Positions 55,949 to 64,000 of a DNA stretch of 64,000 bases are shown piece by piece. Position 1 is the stretch's first letter. Each line of letters begins with the position of its first letter. The stretch comes from Rhodopirellula bahusiensis (GTDB taxonomy: Bacteria; Planctomycetota; Planctomycetia; Pirellulales; Pirellulaceae). The position numbers and the translations under genes were made by a program. Under the pieces are notes generated by a model. That model was not told the DNA's origin. It worked only from the letters and a program-made list of their open reading frames with translations, and did not search any database. The DNA lies in NCBI RefSeq assembly GCF_002727185.1, contig NZ_NIZW01000014.1:124001-188000 (forward strand), given 5' to 3'.

Positions 55949-56428
55949 ATGAGTAAGACACAAACGATTGAGAACTTGCAAAAAGCATTGGGCATGGAAC
56001 TGACCGCGACGCACCAGTACCAGTTGCACGCCTGTGTGCTGGACGACTGGGGAATGGGGCTGTTGGCTTCCAAGATGCGTGAAGAATTGCATGAGGAATT
56101 GGGGCATTCGGAAGACTTCTTGAACCGAATCTTGTTCTTGAAAGGGAATCCCAACTTGACGATGCAGAAAACGCCTGTTCAGGCAAAGACTCTCAAAGAG
56201 ATGTTCGAATCTGACTTGGCGGATGAGCAAGAAGCCATCGACTTCTACACCACCGCATCGATTCAAGCGAGCGAAGACCGAGACATCGGGACTCGCCAGT
56301 TGTTCGAACGCATTGCCGTGGACGAAGAAGGTCACGCTGGTTGGTTGGAATTGCAACTGGATCTGCTGGAACGAATGGGCGAACCCGCCTACATCGCGAA
56401 GCACATGCCCGCGAATTCAGACGAATAG
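55949..56428 (+). CDS. bacterioferritin-like di-iron protein lacking the haem Met
   Basis: 159 residues with the four-helix ferritin fold. Predicted ferroxidase ligands: Glu17, Glu50, His53, Glu93, Glu126 and His129. In bacterioferritin the residue after the second Glu is the haem-binding Met52; here it is Leu51 (HEELGHSED), so haem is probably not bound in the usual way. It may store or oxidise iron. I start at ATG 55949, 7 nt after GGAG, not at the GTG three bases earlier. It is the first gene after a strong promoter with an internal dyad, a layout consistent with iron- or redox-controlled expression. Confidence 0.85.
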   Translation: MSKTQTIENLQKALGMELTATHQYQLHACVLDDWGMGLLASKMREELHEELGHSEDFLNRILFLKGNPNLTMQKTPVQAKTLKEMFESDLADEQEAIDFYTTASIQASEDRDIGTRQLFERIAVDEEGHAGWLELQLDLLERMGEPAYIAKHMPANSDE

Positions 56429-56490
56429 GCTGCTGTTGGCTTTTGACTGAGATGTTTTTCCAGCACGAACTTTGAAATAGGAACGATTCA

Positions 56491-57663
56491 ATGAACCGAA
56501 TGATTGGCTTGATGACGTTTGGGTGTTTGTCGTTCCTAGTGAGCCTGCCAGGGTTCACGCAAGAGAATTCCAGCGATGCTCAGTCAGAAGTCCAGCGAGG
56601 GTCAGGCTTTGGCCGTGGGCCGCGAGCCGGACGTGGACCGGAAAGTGGTCGGGGCTTTGGTCGAGGCCGTGGGATGAGGAACGGCCAGCGACATGGGGTG
56701 GAAGAAAATGGAGCGGGAGGAAACGGGCCGACGGCCGAACAGGTTGGCCATGATGACCGGCACGATGCTGACCATGAAGTGTTTCAGTTCCTGCTTCAAA
56801 ACCATGATGCGATTCGGCGAACGGTCAAAGAGTTGCCTGCCGGCGTCGAAACGGTGACCGAATCGGATGATCCGAAGATTGCCGAGGCGATTCAGGAGCA
56901 CGTCGAGTGGATGGAATATCGGATCGAAGAGACCAATCCGATTCGCATGCGAGATCCGTTGTTTGCGGAGATCTTTCGTCACACTGACAAGATCAAAATG
57001 GTTCACGAGAACACCGACAAAGGTGTTCGTGTGACAGAAACCTCCGACGACGCCTACGTGGTGAAGTTGATTCAAGCTCACGCGAAAGCTGTTTCTGGTT
57101 TTGTCGAGCGGGGATTCGCCGAAGCCATGAAGAATCATCCGGTTCCCAAGAGGTCCAGCGACGCAGCGGGTGATGAAAAGCAAACGTTTGAAGCAACCAC
57201 ACCGGTGATCGAAGGTGTCGGAAAGGTCGTGAGACTGCCAAACGCGGTTCAACAACCGAAGGTTGGGGCGAAGTTGCTGGTGGATTTAACCAGCGGTGCC
57301 GAACCCGGCAAACTCAATCCCGGGCTGGAGAAAGTTGCGAAGTATCTGAACATCTACGCGGGTGCGGGTGAACTTCCGACGGAAGTTCAAATTGCGGTGG
57401 TCCTCCATGGTGGAGCGACGTTGACGGTACTGAACTCCGATGCCTACGTGGCGAAGTTTGGCACAGAGACCAACCCGAACCTGGAACTGATGCATCAATT
57501 GCACGAGGCCGGAGTGGATTTGTATGTGTGCGGCCAATCGTTGACTGCATCCGGAGCAAAACCGGATGAAGTGGTCGTGTTTGTCGACACGGCGGTTTCA
57601 GCTTTGACTGCCGTCGTCAACTTGCAGTCGGATGGCTTCGCCTACGTTCCCGTCAGCCGATGA
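56491..57663 (+). CDS. secreted protein with Gly/Arg-rich segment and C-terminal DsrE-like domain
   Basis: 390 residues. Signal peptide (RMIGLMTFGCLSFLVSLPGFTQE), then a Gly/Arg-rich segment (about 33-72), a middle helical domain (about 90-215) with two related units (ETVTESDDPKIAEAIQEHVEWM and VRVTETSDDAYVVKLIQAHAKAV), and a C-terminal DsrE/DsrF-like domain (about 250-388: IQIAVVLHGG-like core EVQIAVVLHGGATL, LYVCGQSLTASG). The Cys in VCGQS is at the position of the sulfur-carrying Cys of DsrE proteins. A role in periplasmic sulfur relay is possible but unproven. It follows the ferritin-like gene by 62 bp on the same strand. Confidence 0.75.
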   Translation: MNRMIGLMTFGCLSFLVSLPGFTQENSSDAQSEVQRGSGFGRGPRAGRGPESGRGFGRGRGMRNGQRHGVEENGAGGNGPTAEQVGHDDRHDADHEVFQFLLQNHDAIRRTVKELPAGVETVTESDDPKIAEAIQEHVEWMEYRIEETNPIRMRDPLFAEIFRHTDKIKMVHENTDKGVRVTETSDDAYVVKLIQAHAKAVSGFVERGFAEAMKNHPVPKRSSDAAGDEKQTFEATTPVIEGVGKVVRLPNAVQQPKVGAKLLVDLTSGAEPGKLNPGLEKVAKYLNIYAGAGELPTEVQIAVVLHGGATLTVLNSDAYVAKFGTETNPNLELMHQLHEAGVDLYVCGQSLTASGAKPDEVVVFVDTAVSALTAVVNLQSDGFAYVPVSR

Positions 57664-57701
57664 GGGACGTGGTGTTTGACAAGTCTAGCGTTTAGGACGC
57701 T

Positions 57702-58580
57702 TCAATCCGTTTGCGTGGTGGGAATCGCTTTGATTTCGATGGGCTCGTGAGAAATCTGAACTTCGTCAATCCAAACTTCCGCCGCATGATCGGTGGCGGT
57801 GATTCCAACTTCCAAGGCATTGAGCAAGGAGTCCGATGCGGGCAAAGTTGCAATCTCTTCATCGATCAAAAGTTGATCGTTCTGCCAGATTTGCACTTGT
57901 CCATTTTTGTGATCCAAAACGAGGTGCACTGTTAAGAAGAACCACTCACCGATTGGTACTTCCACATTGGACTGACGCAGTTTGGGTTTCCAACCTGATT
58001 TAAGTTCATAGCCAAGATACTTTTGATCCCAAATCGTGATCCTTGGACCGGGGCTGTTGTACCGTCCACGTTCTTGGAAGTCGGCGATCGTGAATGGAAC
58101 ACCGGATTGAAGTTTGTATCTGCCTCGGAACCAAAGGTCGTCGCCTTCAACGAACCAGAGTTGATTGTTTTCCAACATGGACTTCGATGTCACCATCGAT
58201 TCGGTTGGCGCGACCGCTGTGAATTTTGCGATCCCGTTCGCTGACTCGATCCGGTTGTCCAAAAAATCGCTTTCGCCCGAAAAGATCTTTCGACGCAGAG
58301 TGACGTAGGCTTCCAGCGACGGTGAGGCGGGCGAGAGAGTATCGATTGTTGTCCAGCGGTCTTCGCCAAACCAGTTTCGGAACTGAGGTTCCGAGAAGTC
58401 GTCGAAAAAGGAACGGTACATTTTGCCCGTTTCTTCTTGGTGTCGGACTAAGACAAAGTTCGAGGTTTGTTCCAGGATGTCGATGTCGGAAACCGTCGTC
58501 TTGGATGGCATCTTCGTCCATAAAGCGGATGCCACAACAACGCAGCAAATCGCAAAACCCAGATAGACCAGTCGGCTCAT
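57702..58580 (-). CDS. membrane-anchored LamG/ConA-like protein
   Basis: 292 residues. An N-terminal hydrophobic helix (LVYLGFAICCVVVASALW) anchors or exports it. The rest looks like a concanavalin/laminin-G jelly roll (FRGRYKLQSG, PRITIWDQKYLGYELKSGW, GEWFFLTVHLVLDHKNGQVQIWQNDQLLIDEE), a fold shared by heparin-lyase-like and glycan-binding proteins. I see no clear lyase catalytic set. It could bind or cut sulfated or uronic polysaccharides, in keeping with the sulfatases elsewhere, but this is inference. It is divergent from the metal-efflux operon. Confidence 0.65.
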   Translation of the reverse strand: MSRLVYLGFAICCVVVASALWTKMPSKTTVSDIDILEQTSNFVLVRHQEETGKMYRSFFDDFSEPQFRNWFGEDRWTTIDTLSPASPSLEAYVTLRRKIFSGESDFLDNRIESANGIAKFTAVAPTESMVTSKSMLENNQLWFVEGDDLWFRGRYKLQSGVPFTIADFQERGRYNSPGPRITIWDQKYLGYELKSGWKPKLRQSNVEVPIGEWFFLTVHLVLDHKNGQVQIWQNDQLLIDEEIATLPASDSLLNALEVGITATDHAAEVWIDEVQISHEPIEIKAIPTTQTD

Positions 58581-58755
58581 GAAATTGCTTTCGGTGCAAA
58601 GGAGGCTGCTGCCGCGTCATCTCGTTGTTGGTGCAAGCTCGCAATTGTCGATGGTGGGCGTGCCAATGGCGAGGAGCGAATTGACCAGCTCAAATTTGCC
58701 AATTGCTGGACATCGGACTGTTCGTTCATTTTGGGTTGGACTAAAATTAATCGCT

Positions 58756-59241
58756 ATGTTTGCCAGTTTACCACACCCGAAATTTCAAAACCGCTTGAAC
58801 GCGCGTGTTTGTTTGGCGTGGTTGGGATGCGTGATGTTGCTTCCGTTGCCGGTGCCGATGATGCACCGCCATGATTGCATCGAAGCTCCTCAGGCTTTGG
58901 AAAACCACTTGGGCCAGTTGCATTCCGAGTCGCAACTTCAGTGTCTCGAGCCGGACGAAGCCCATTGGCATTTGGTGCTTCCTTCACATCGTTGCGATGA
59001 CGATGGAACCCACGATGGTTTACCGATTCCGCCCCGGGACTATGTCGGTTCGGCTGGTGAGTCGGGGGTAAGTTTGGTTTCGGTGGTGGAGCAATTGACC
59101 AGCCTTTCGTGGTTGCTGGTCTCCATTGATCATGAATCGACGTTGGCGTCGACGCGGTCAGTTTGCGACCCAAGGATCCCGATTGCATCCGCGTCATGGC
59201 AGCGCGACCGTTGCACGCTTTCTTGCGTGATGCGTTGTTGA
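58756..59241 (+). CDS. His/Cys-rich exported protein upstream of metal efflux genes
   Basis: 161 residues from MFASLPHPKFQ. A hydrophobic segment (ARVCLAWLGCVMLLPLPVPM) is followed by clusters of potential metal ligands: MMHRHDC, EAHWHLVLPSHRCDDDGTHDG, and late cysteines (VCDPR, CTLSCVMRC). No known family. Placed directly before a CusBA-type operon, it may be a periplasmic metal-binding or sensing protein. A start 59 codons upstream is possible but would overlap the divergent gene and adds a non-distinctive segment. Confidence 0.55.
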   Translation: MFASLPHPKFQNRLNARVCLAWLGCVMLLPLPVPMMHRHDCIEAPQALENHLGQLHSESQLQCLEPDEAHWHLVLPSHRCDDDGTHDGLPIPPRDYVGSAGESGVSLVSVVEQLTSLSWLLVSIDHESTLASTRSVCDPRIPIASASWQRDRCTLSCVMRC

Positions 59242-59245
59242 TTTT

Positions 59246-59302
59246 GGTTCTCGTTTGATTGTTTGCTCACGATCCTTGTTGTTCGTGAGCAACCCGAGAA
59301 CC
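59246..59302. promoter_or_regulatory. large nested inverted repeat in the leader of the metal efflux operon
   Basis: Inner arms TTGCTCACGA (59263-59272) and TCGTGAGCAA (59283-59292) are perfect over 10 bp with a 10-nt loop. Outer arms GGTTCTCG (59246-59253) and CGAGAACC (59295-59302) are perfect over 8 bp. The structure ends 19 nt before the adaptor start. It may be a terminator/attenuator, an mRNA-stabilising stem, or nested operators. Confidence 0.7.
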
Positions 59303-59321
59303 TTTCTATATTAACATCAAC

Positions 59322-60797
59322 ATGAAATCAAAATATTGGTTGAGCGCGCTCGTTGCGCTACTTGTCGTGGTCGCTGCTGCCTGGAATTTGAAGAACCGCG
59401 AATTGGGCACAAATCAGGTCGATGCTTCCGCAAGTGACGAAGCTGACCGCGAGGCATCGCCGACGATTGACTTCGACGACGCACAACGAATTTGTCTGAG
59501 CGATCGAAAGATCAACGTTGCAGGAATTCGTTGGGTAGAAGTTCAGCGTGGGACGCTCGTCGTCACACGGACTTTGCCGGCTCGATTCGCTTACGACGAC
59601 ACGCGTCACGTTTCATTGCGGACGCCAACAGACGGTGTGTTGGAATCCATCTTGGTCAAACCTGGAGATTCGGTTGATCGTGGGCAACCCGTCGCGGTGC
59701 TTCGCAGTCCGTCCATCGGAACGGCTCGAAACCAAATTTTGAGCGAAAAGGCGAAGTTGGACCTCGCCCAAGAAACCTATCGCTGGGAAGCCGACAGCCA
59801 TGCTGGAGTCTCGGATCTGGCCAAACGGATTCGTGCCGGGGAAGCGATTGATGCGATCAAGCAATCATTGAAAGACAAAACGATCGGCGAATTTGGCGGG
59901 CAATTGCTGACGATGTACAGCAAATCAAACCTTGCCAACCAGCTTTCGCGTTCGGTTGGCGATCTTGGTGACAGCGGCGCGATCAGTGGTCGAGTCATTC
60001 AGGAACGGCAAAGTGATCGGCAGCAAAGCGAAGCGGCGCTCGAAGCGGCCATCGAACAATCGCTGTTCCAAACTCGGCAATCGATGATTCAAGCCGAAGC
60101 CAAGCGGAACGACGCGGAACGTCGACTGCGGATCGCGAAACAAACGCTTGGTACCTTGCTGGGGACACTGGCGGATTCGATGGGTGGATTGGATGTCTCA
60201 CCCAATGAACTCGATGTTTCTCGGTTGACGATTCAGTCTCCACTGACAGGAACCATCGAAAGCAAGACGTTCTCGGCTTCGGAGCGAGTGGCGGCCCAGG
60301 ACGAGTTGTTCGTGATCGCCGACACATCGAGCTTGTGGGTCGAAGCGGACATTCGCGGACGGGATTGGCAGTCCATTCATGTCAGCGAGGGGGACGTTGT
60401 GAGGGTGAGCACTCCCGCCATGAACATGCCTCCGCAGCCTGCCACGGTATACACCATCGGTCGACAAGTGGATCCGGCGTCGGGGGCGATTCCTTTGGTG
60501 GCAAAGATTGATAACTCCAAGTGGCACTTTCGACCGGGCTTGTTCGCTCGCATGGCGGTGCCAACGGAAACGCTGCACGACGTGATTCTTGTTGCTGGGT
60601 CCGCCGTGGTGGATCTGGATGGCCAGACGAGTGTATTCGTGGTCAGTGGAGACGGATTTGAATCGGTTTCCGTCGAGGTTGGGTCGCAGAGCGGCGGCAT
60701 GGTCGAAATCCGAGAAGGTTTGACGGAGGGGCAGTTGGTCGTTGTCTCCGGTGCATTTGCTCTCAAGAGCGAACTGCTGCTGGAAGGAGAGGAGTGA
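59322..60797 (+). CDS. CusB/CzcB-type RND efflux periplasmic adaptor
   Basis: 491 residues. N-terminal anchor helix (WLSALVALLVVVAAAWNL), then a membrane-fusion fold: lipoyl halves (SLRTPTDGVLESILVKPGDSVDRGQPVAVLRS and RLTIQSPLTGTIESKTFSASERVAAQDELFVIADTSSLWVEADI), a long helical hairpin between them (about 125-275), and C-terminal barrel domains. It links the RND pump to an outer-membrane channel, which is not encoded in this window. It overlaps the pump by no coding bases, but the stop is 2 nt before the pump ATG. Metal export is inferred from the pump subfamily. Confidence 0.91.
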   Translation: MKSKYWLSALVALLVVVAAAWNLKNRELGTNQVDASASDEADREASPTIDFDDAQRICLSDRKINVAGIRWVEVQRGTLVVTRTLPARFAYDDTRHVSLRTPTDGVLESILVKPGDSVDRGQPVAVLRSPSIGTARNQILSEKAKLDLAQETYRWEADSHAGVSDLAKRIRAGEAIDAIKQSLKDKTIGEFGGQLLTMYSKSNLANQLSRSVGDLGDSGAISGRVIQERQSDRQQSEAALEAAIEQSLFQTRQSMIQAEAKRNDAERRLRIAKQTLGTLLGTLADSMGGLDVSPNELDVSRLTIQSPLTGTIESKTFSASERVAAQDELFVIADTSSLWVEADIRGRDWQSIHVSEGDVVRVSTPAMNMPPQPATVYTIGRQVDPASGAIPLVAKIDNSKWHFRPGLFARMAVPTETLHDVILVAGSAVVDLDGQTSVFVVSGDGFESVSVEVGSQSGGMVEIREGLTEGQLVVVSGAFALKSELLLEGEE

Positions 60798-60799
60798 TC

Positions 60800-63700
60800 A
60801 TGCTTCAAAGACTGATTGAGTTTTCGCTCCAGAATCGTTTTTTGGTCATCGTCGGCACTCTGTTGATGGCAGGTTTGGGGATCCGCAGCGCACTGTTGCT
60901 GCCGATTGACGCGGTTCCCGATTTGACCAACACGCAGGTCACGGTCATCACGTCGGCCGGATCGTTGCCGCCGGTCGAGGTCGAACGTCAAGTGACCTAT
61001 CCAATCGAATGGTCGATGGGCGGACTGCCTGACGTCGACGAAGTTCGCAGCGTTTCTAAATTTGGATTGTCGGTCATCACGATCGTCTTCAACGAAGGAA
61101 CCGATGTGTACTTCGCCAACCAACAAGTTGGTTCGAGGTTGTCGGCAGCCGCGGCAAGTTTGCCGGAAGGCTATGGCCCGCCTGAAGTTGGGCCGATGAC
61201 CACCGCGTTGGGAGAGATCCTGCAGTTCGAAGTTCGTAGCGAATTAAAAACGCCGATGGAGCTGCGGACGTTGCTCGATTGGGAAATCGCACCGAAGTTG
61301 AAGGAAGTCAGCGGTGTGACCGAGATCAACGTGATGGGAGGTTTCTACAAAACGTTCGAGGTTCGGCCTGACCCAGATGGCTTGATGGATCAAGGTTTGA
61401 CTCTGGAGGAACTTTATTCGCGAATCGAAGCGGCCAATGCGAACGCCGGTGGTGGCTATGTCATTCACCATGACGAGCAGCGATTCATTCGCGGGCAGGC
61501 ATTGCTCACCAGCGTGGATGATCTGAAGAGCATCGTTTTGCGGCGGGGAGAAAACGGGTCGCCGTTGCTGTTGTCTGACGTCGCCGACGTCATCATCGAA
61601 CCAATGTCGCGCCAGGGGGCGGTCAGTCGAGACGGCAGGGGCGAAGCGGTGACGGGAATGGTGATGATGCGCATCGGCAAGAACTCTCGCGAAGTCGTTG
61701 GACGCATCAAAGAACGGATTGCAGAGGTGCAGGCGACGCTTCCCGATGATGTGACCTTGGACGTGATTTATGACCGGGAAGATTTAATCAATCGGACGCT
61801 TCACACGGTGATGAAGAACTTGCTCGAAGGCGGGGCGTTGGTTGCCATCGTTTTGCTGATCACCTTGGGCAGTCTCCGAGCTGGAATCATCGTTGCGTTG
61901 GCCATTCCGCTGTCGATGTTGTTTGCGTCCAACATGATGTTGGCTATGGGGATCTCCGCGAGTTTGATGAGTTTGGGGGCGATTGACTTTGGATTGATCG
62001 TGGATTCCTCCGTCATTATGGTCGAAAACTGTGTTCGTCGACTATCACAAAGAGAATCCGGTGATGAGGAGGCATCCGGCGAAGCGGAGGCTGGCAGCTT
62101 GCCGAGGCATTCGCAATTGATAGGAAAAGCCAAGACGCGAATGGCGACGATCCGAGATGCCTGCATGGAAGTTCGCGGGCCAACAATGTTTGGTGAACTG
62201 ATCATCGCGGTGGTCTATGTCCCCGTGCTGTTGCTCGAAGGAACCGAAGGAAAAATGTTTCGTCCGATGGCGATGACGGTCCTCTTGGCTCTTTTCGGCT
62301 CCTTCATTTTGTCGATGACGTTGATGCCCGCACTCGCGTCATTGGCACTTCCAAAGAATCCGCATGATCACGATCTGTGGCCGATTCGGATGTTGAAGAA
62401 GGTCTACTTGCCGTTGGTCGGTCGTGCGATCGAGTCGCCCGCAGTCACCGCATTGGTCGCCGCATTTGTTTTCGCGGTCAGTATTCCCGTGGCTCTGAAC
62501 TTGGGGGCCGAGTTCATGCCGCGACTCAACGAAGGCGATCTGTTGGTCGAAGCGGTCCGGTTGCCCAGTGCATCGTTGGAAGGTGCCGAGATCATGGCAC
62601 GGCAAGTCGAAACAGAATTGTTGAAGTTGCCGGAAGTCAAAACGGTGTTCACAAAAACCGGCCGACCTGAAATAGCCAATGATGTCATGGGGGTTCACCA
62701 AAGCGATGTGTGGGTGATGTTGAATCCGCCGGATACATGGCCGACGGCTAAATCGCGGGAAGAGCTGATCACGGAGATGGAAGCGATGCTTTCCGAGAGC
62801 GTTCCTGGCGTCGCCTTTGGATTCACGCAGCCCATTGAGATGCGTGTTGACGAGTTGGTTGCTGGAGTGAAGGCGGATGTGGCGGTGCTTTTGTATGGAG
62901 ACGACCTGGAGACTCTTTCAACGAAAGCCAAGCAGATCGAACGTACGCTTCGCAGTGTCCCAGGATCAGCCGATGTGAAGGCCGACATTCAATCGACACT
63001 CGCGACGTTGACGATCGAACCTGACCGAGAAGCGTTGGCCAGGTATGGCATCGACGCTCAGCAAGTCATGGATGTGGTGGATGCATTGGGCGGCCGTCCG
63101 GTGGGCGAAGTGATTGACGGCCGAGCGAGATTCCCGATCCAGGTGCGTCTTCCGGAAAATTGGCGGAGCGATGTTGAGTTGCTCAAGCAGTTGCCCGTTG
63201 CTTTGGCAGGAGGAAAGCCGGTACCGATGTATGAGGTTGCCGGCATTCAGTTGGAACAAACGCCACCCACGGTGGAGCATGAGGACGGCCGCCGACGCAC
63301 GTTTGTTTCAGCGAACGTGCGGGGACGCGATGTCGCTTCGTTTGTTACCGAAGCACAATCCATGGTGGCTCGCGATGTGACTTTGCCGCCAGGATACGAA
63401 CTGCGGTGGGGAGGCGATTTTGAGAACCTTCAATCCGCCAGTCGTCGTTTGGCCATCATCACACCAATCATCTTGATTGTGATCTTCTTACTGCTCTTGA
63501 CCTCCTTCAATTCCGCTTCGTTGGCCTCGCTGATCTTTTTGTGTGTGCCCATCGCCGCCAGTGGTGGCGTGTTCGCGTTGATGCTTCGTGACATGCCATT
63601 CAGCATTGCCGCGGGAGTGGGGTTCATCGCACTGTTTGGTGTGGCGGTCTTGAACGGATTGGTATGGGTGAGTGATGCCGAGCATCACCGCGTCGCTGGC

Positions 63701-63952
63701 ACGGGGGCTCGGGAAGCGGCGCGAAGGGCAGCCGCCGATCGATTGCGTCCGGTGCTGATGACCGCGATGGTTGCCAGTTTGGGATTCCTGCCGATGGCCC
63801 TGTCCACCAGCGACGGTGCGGAATTGCAACGCCCACTCGCAACGGTCGTCATTGGTGGCCTGATCACCAGCACACTGCTAACTTGCGTTGTAATCCCCGC
63901 GATTTACCCTTGGTTTTCATCGGGACCGCCGCCGGCGTCGATTGATGATTGA
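60800..63952 (+). CDS. CusA/CzcA-type heavy-metal RND efflux transporter
   Basis: 1050 residues. Typical heavy-metal RND features: N-terminal PIDAVPDLTNTQVTVITSAGSLPPVEVERQVTYPIE, and in TM4 the motif AIDFGLIVDSSVIMVENCVRR, which marks the HME branch (DFG...D...VE). Two large periplasmic loops and twelve predicted helices are complete; the C-terminus is within the window. Start choice: ATG at 60800, 5 nt after GGAG, preferred to a GTG two codons earlier. The metal (Cu/Ag or Co/Zn/Cd) cannot be told from sequence alone. The last 48 bases of the window hold no gene. Confidence 0.95.
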   Translation: MLQRLIEFSLQNRFLVIVGTLLMAGLGIRSALLLPIDAVPDLTNTQVTVITSAGSLPPVEVERQVTYPIEWSMGGLPDVDEVRSVSKFGLSVITIVFNEGTDVYFANQQVGSRLSAAAASLPEGYGPPEVGPMTTALGEILQFEVRSELKTPMELRTLLDWEIAPKLKEVSGVTEINVMGGFYKTFEVRPDPDGLMDQGLTLEELYSRIEAANANAGGGYVIHHDEQRFIRGQALLTSVDDLKSIVLRRGENGSPLLLSDVADVIIEPMSRQGAVSRDGRGEAVTGMVMMRIGKNSREVVGRIKERIAEVQATLPDDVTLDVIYDREDLINRTLHTVMKNLLEGGALVAIVLLITLGSLRAGIIVALAIPLSMLFASNMMLAMGISASLMSLGAIDFGLIVDSSVIMVENCVRRLSQRESGDEEASGEAEAGSLPRHSQLIGKAKTRMATIRDACMEVRGPTMFGELIIAVVYVPVLLLEGTEGKMFRPMAMTVLLALFGSFILSMTLMPALASLALPKNPHDHDLWPIRMLKKVYLPLVGRAIESPAVTALVAAFVFAVSIPVALNLGAEFMPRLNEGDLLVEAVRLPSASLEGAEIMARQVETELLKLPEVKTVFTKTGRPEIANDVMGVHQSDVWVMLNPPDTWPTAKSREELITEMEAMLSESVPGVAFGFTQPIEMRVDELVAGVKADVAVLLYGDDLETLSTKAKQIERTLRSVPGSADVKADIQSTLATLTIEPDREALARYGIDAQQVMDVVDALGGRPVGEVIDGRARFPIQVRLPENWRSDVELLKQLPVALAGGKPVPMYEVAGIQLEQTPPTVEHEDGRRRTFVSANVRGRDVASFVTEAQSMVARDVTLPPGYELRWGGDFENLQSASRRLAIITPIILIVIFLLLLTSFNSASLASLIFLCVPIAASGGVFALMLRDMPFSIAAGVGFIALFGVAVLNGLVWVSDAEHHRVAGTGAREAARRAAADRLRPVLMTAMVASLGFLPMALSTSDGAELQRPLATVVIGGLITSTLLTCVVIPAIYPWFSSGPPPASIDD

Positions 63953-64000
63953 TCTTTCGATCGATTTTCCGTTTTCCTGTGTGACAAATCTCGAAACGCT

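Noticed and set aside
1-64000. tRNA, rRNA, insertion sequence or prophage
   Set aside because: I saw no cloverleaf-like sequence, rRNA core, transposase or integrase frame. A covariance-model search would be needed to exclude small RNAs.

Overview
The window reads as chromosomal DNA of a marine planctomycete close to Rhodopirellula. Reasons: three secreted sulfatases in the first 9 kb; three surface proteins carrying the N-terminal 'LExR..LLA' sorting motif typical of planctomycetes; dockerin-like repeats outside any cellulosome; an ECF sigma factor coupled to a Ser/Thr kinase; nrfHA; and weak Shine-Dalgarno usage with some GTG and TTG starts. The genus is inferred from gene content only. I found no rRNA, tRNA, CRISPR array, insertion sequence or prophage.

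Layout. 0-9 kb: a CsaA-like tRNA-binding protein, three sulfatases, and a coupled pair (NlpC/P60 peptidase plus dipeptide epimerase) that looks like murein-peptide salvage. 9-18.5 kb: secreted proteins (animal-type haem peroxidase, matrixin-like protease) and a tight sigma factor/kinase/surface-protein operon. 18.5-24.3 kb: PQQ-propeller protein, dienelactone hydrolase, LMW-phosphatase-like protein, old yellow enzyme and zinc alcohol dehydrogenase. 24.3-30.1 kb: a complete tripartite RND efflux operon with overlapping genes. 30-35 kb: a CxxCH/terpene-cyclase-fold protein, ArsC, an NAD(P)-binding protein and nrfA-nrfH. 35-46.6 kb: sulfur/redox and stress genes (rhodanese, MerR regulator, MBL-rhodanese protein, DUF442 phosphatase, three tandem-UspA proteins, a VIT1/CCC1 transporter) together with an NtrC-type activator and a soluble REC-PAS histidine kinase. 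46.6-55.7 kb: small zinc-ribbon proteins, a second two-component pair, a decayed CheB fragment, and a flavoprotein/TVP38-DUF547 pair. 55.9-64 kb: a ferritin-like protein under a strong sigma-70-type promoter, a secreted DsrE protein, a LamG-like protein and a CusBA/CzcBA-type metal efflux operon behind a large inverted repeat.

How the parts fit. The most interesting unit is 37-46.6 kb. Sequences resembling sigma-54 (-24/-12) promoters lie 57-86 nt upstream of the divergent DUF442 and UspA genes, the UspA-VIT1 operon and, more weakly, the NtrC-UspA operon, and a further weak one precedes the kinase gene. An enhancer-binding activator with a GSFTGA loop is encoded in the same cluster, and GTGA...TCAC inverted repeats lie upstream of three of the promoters. 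I infer a locally controlled stress/redox regulon joining universal stress proteins, persulfide chemistry and iron transport, next to ammonifying nitrite reductase. All regulatory calls come from reading the sequence and have no experimental support.
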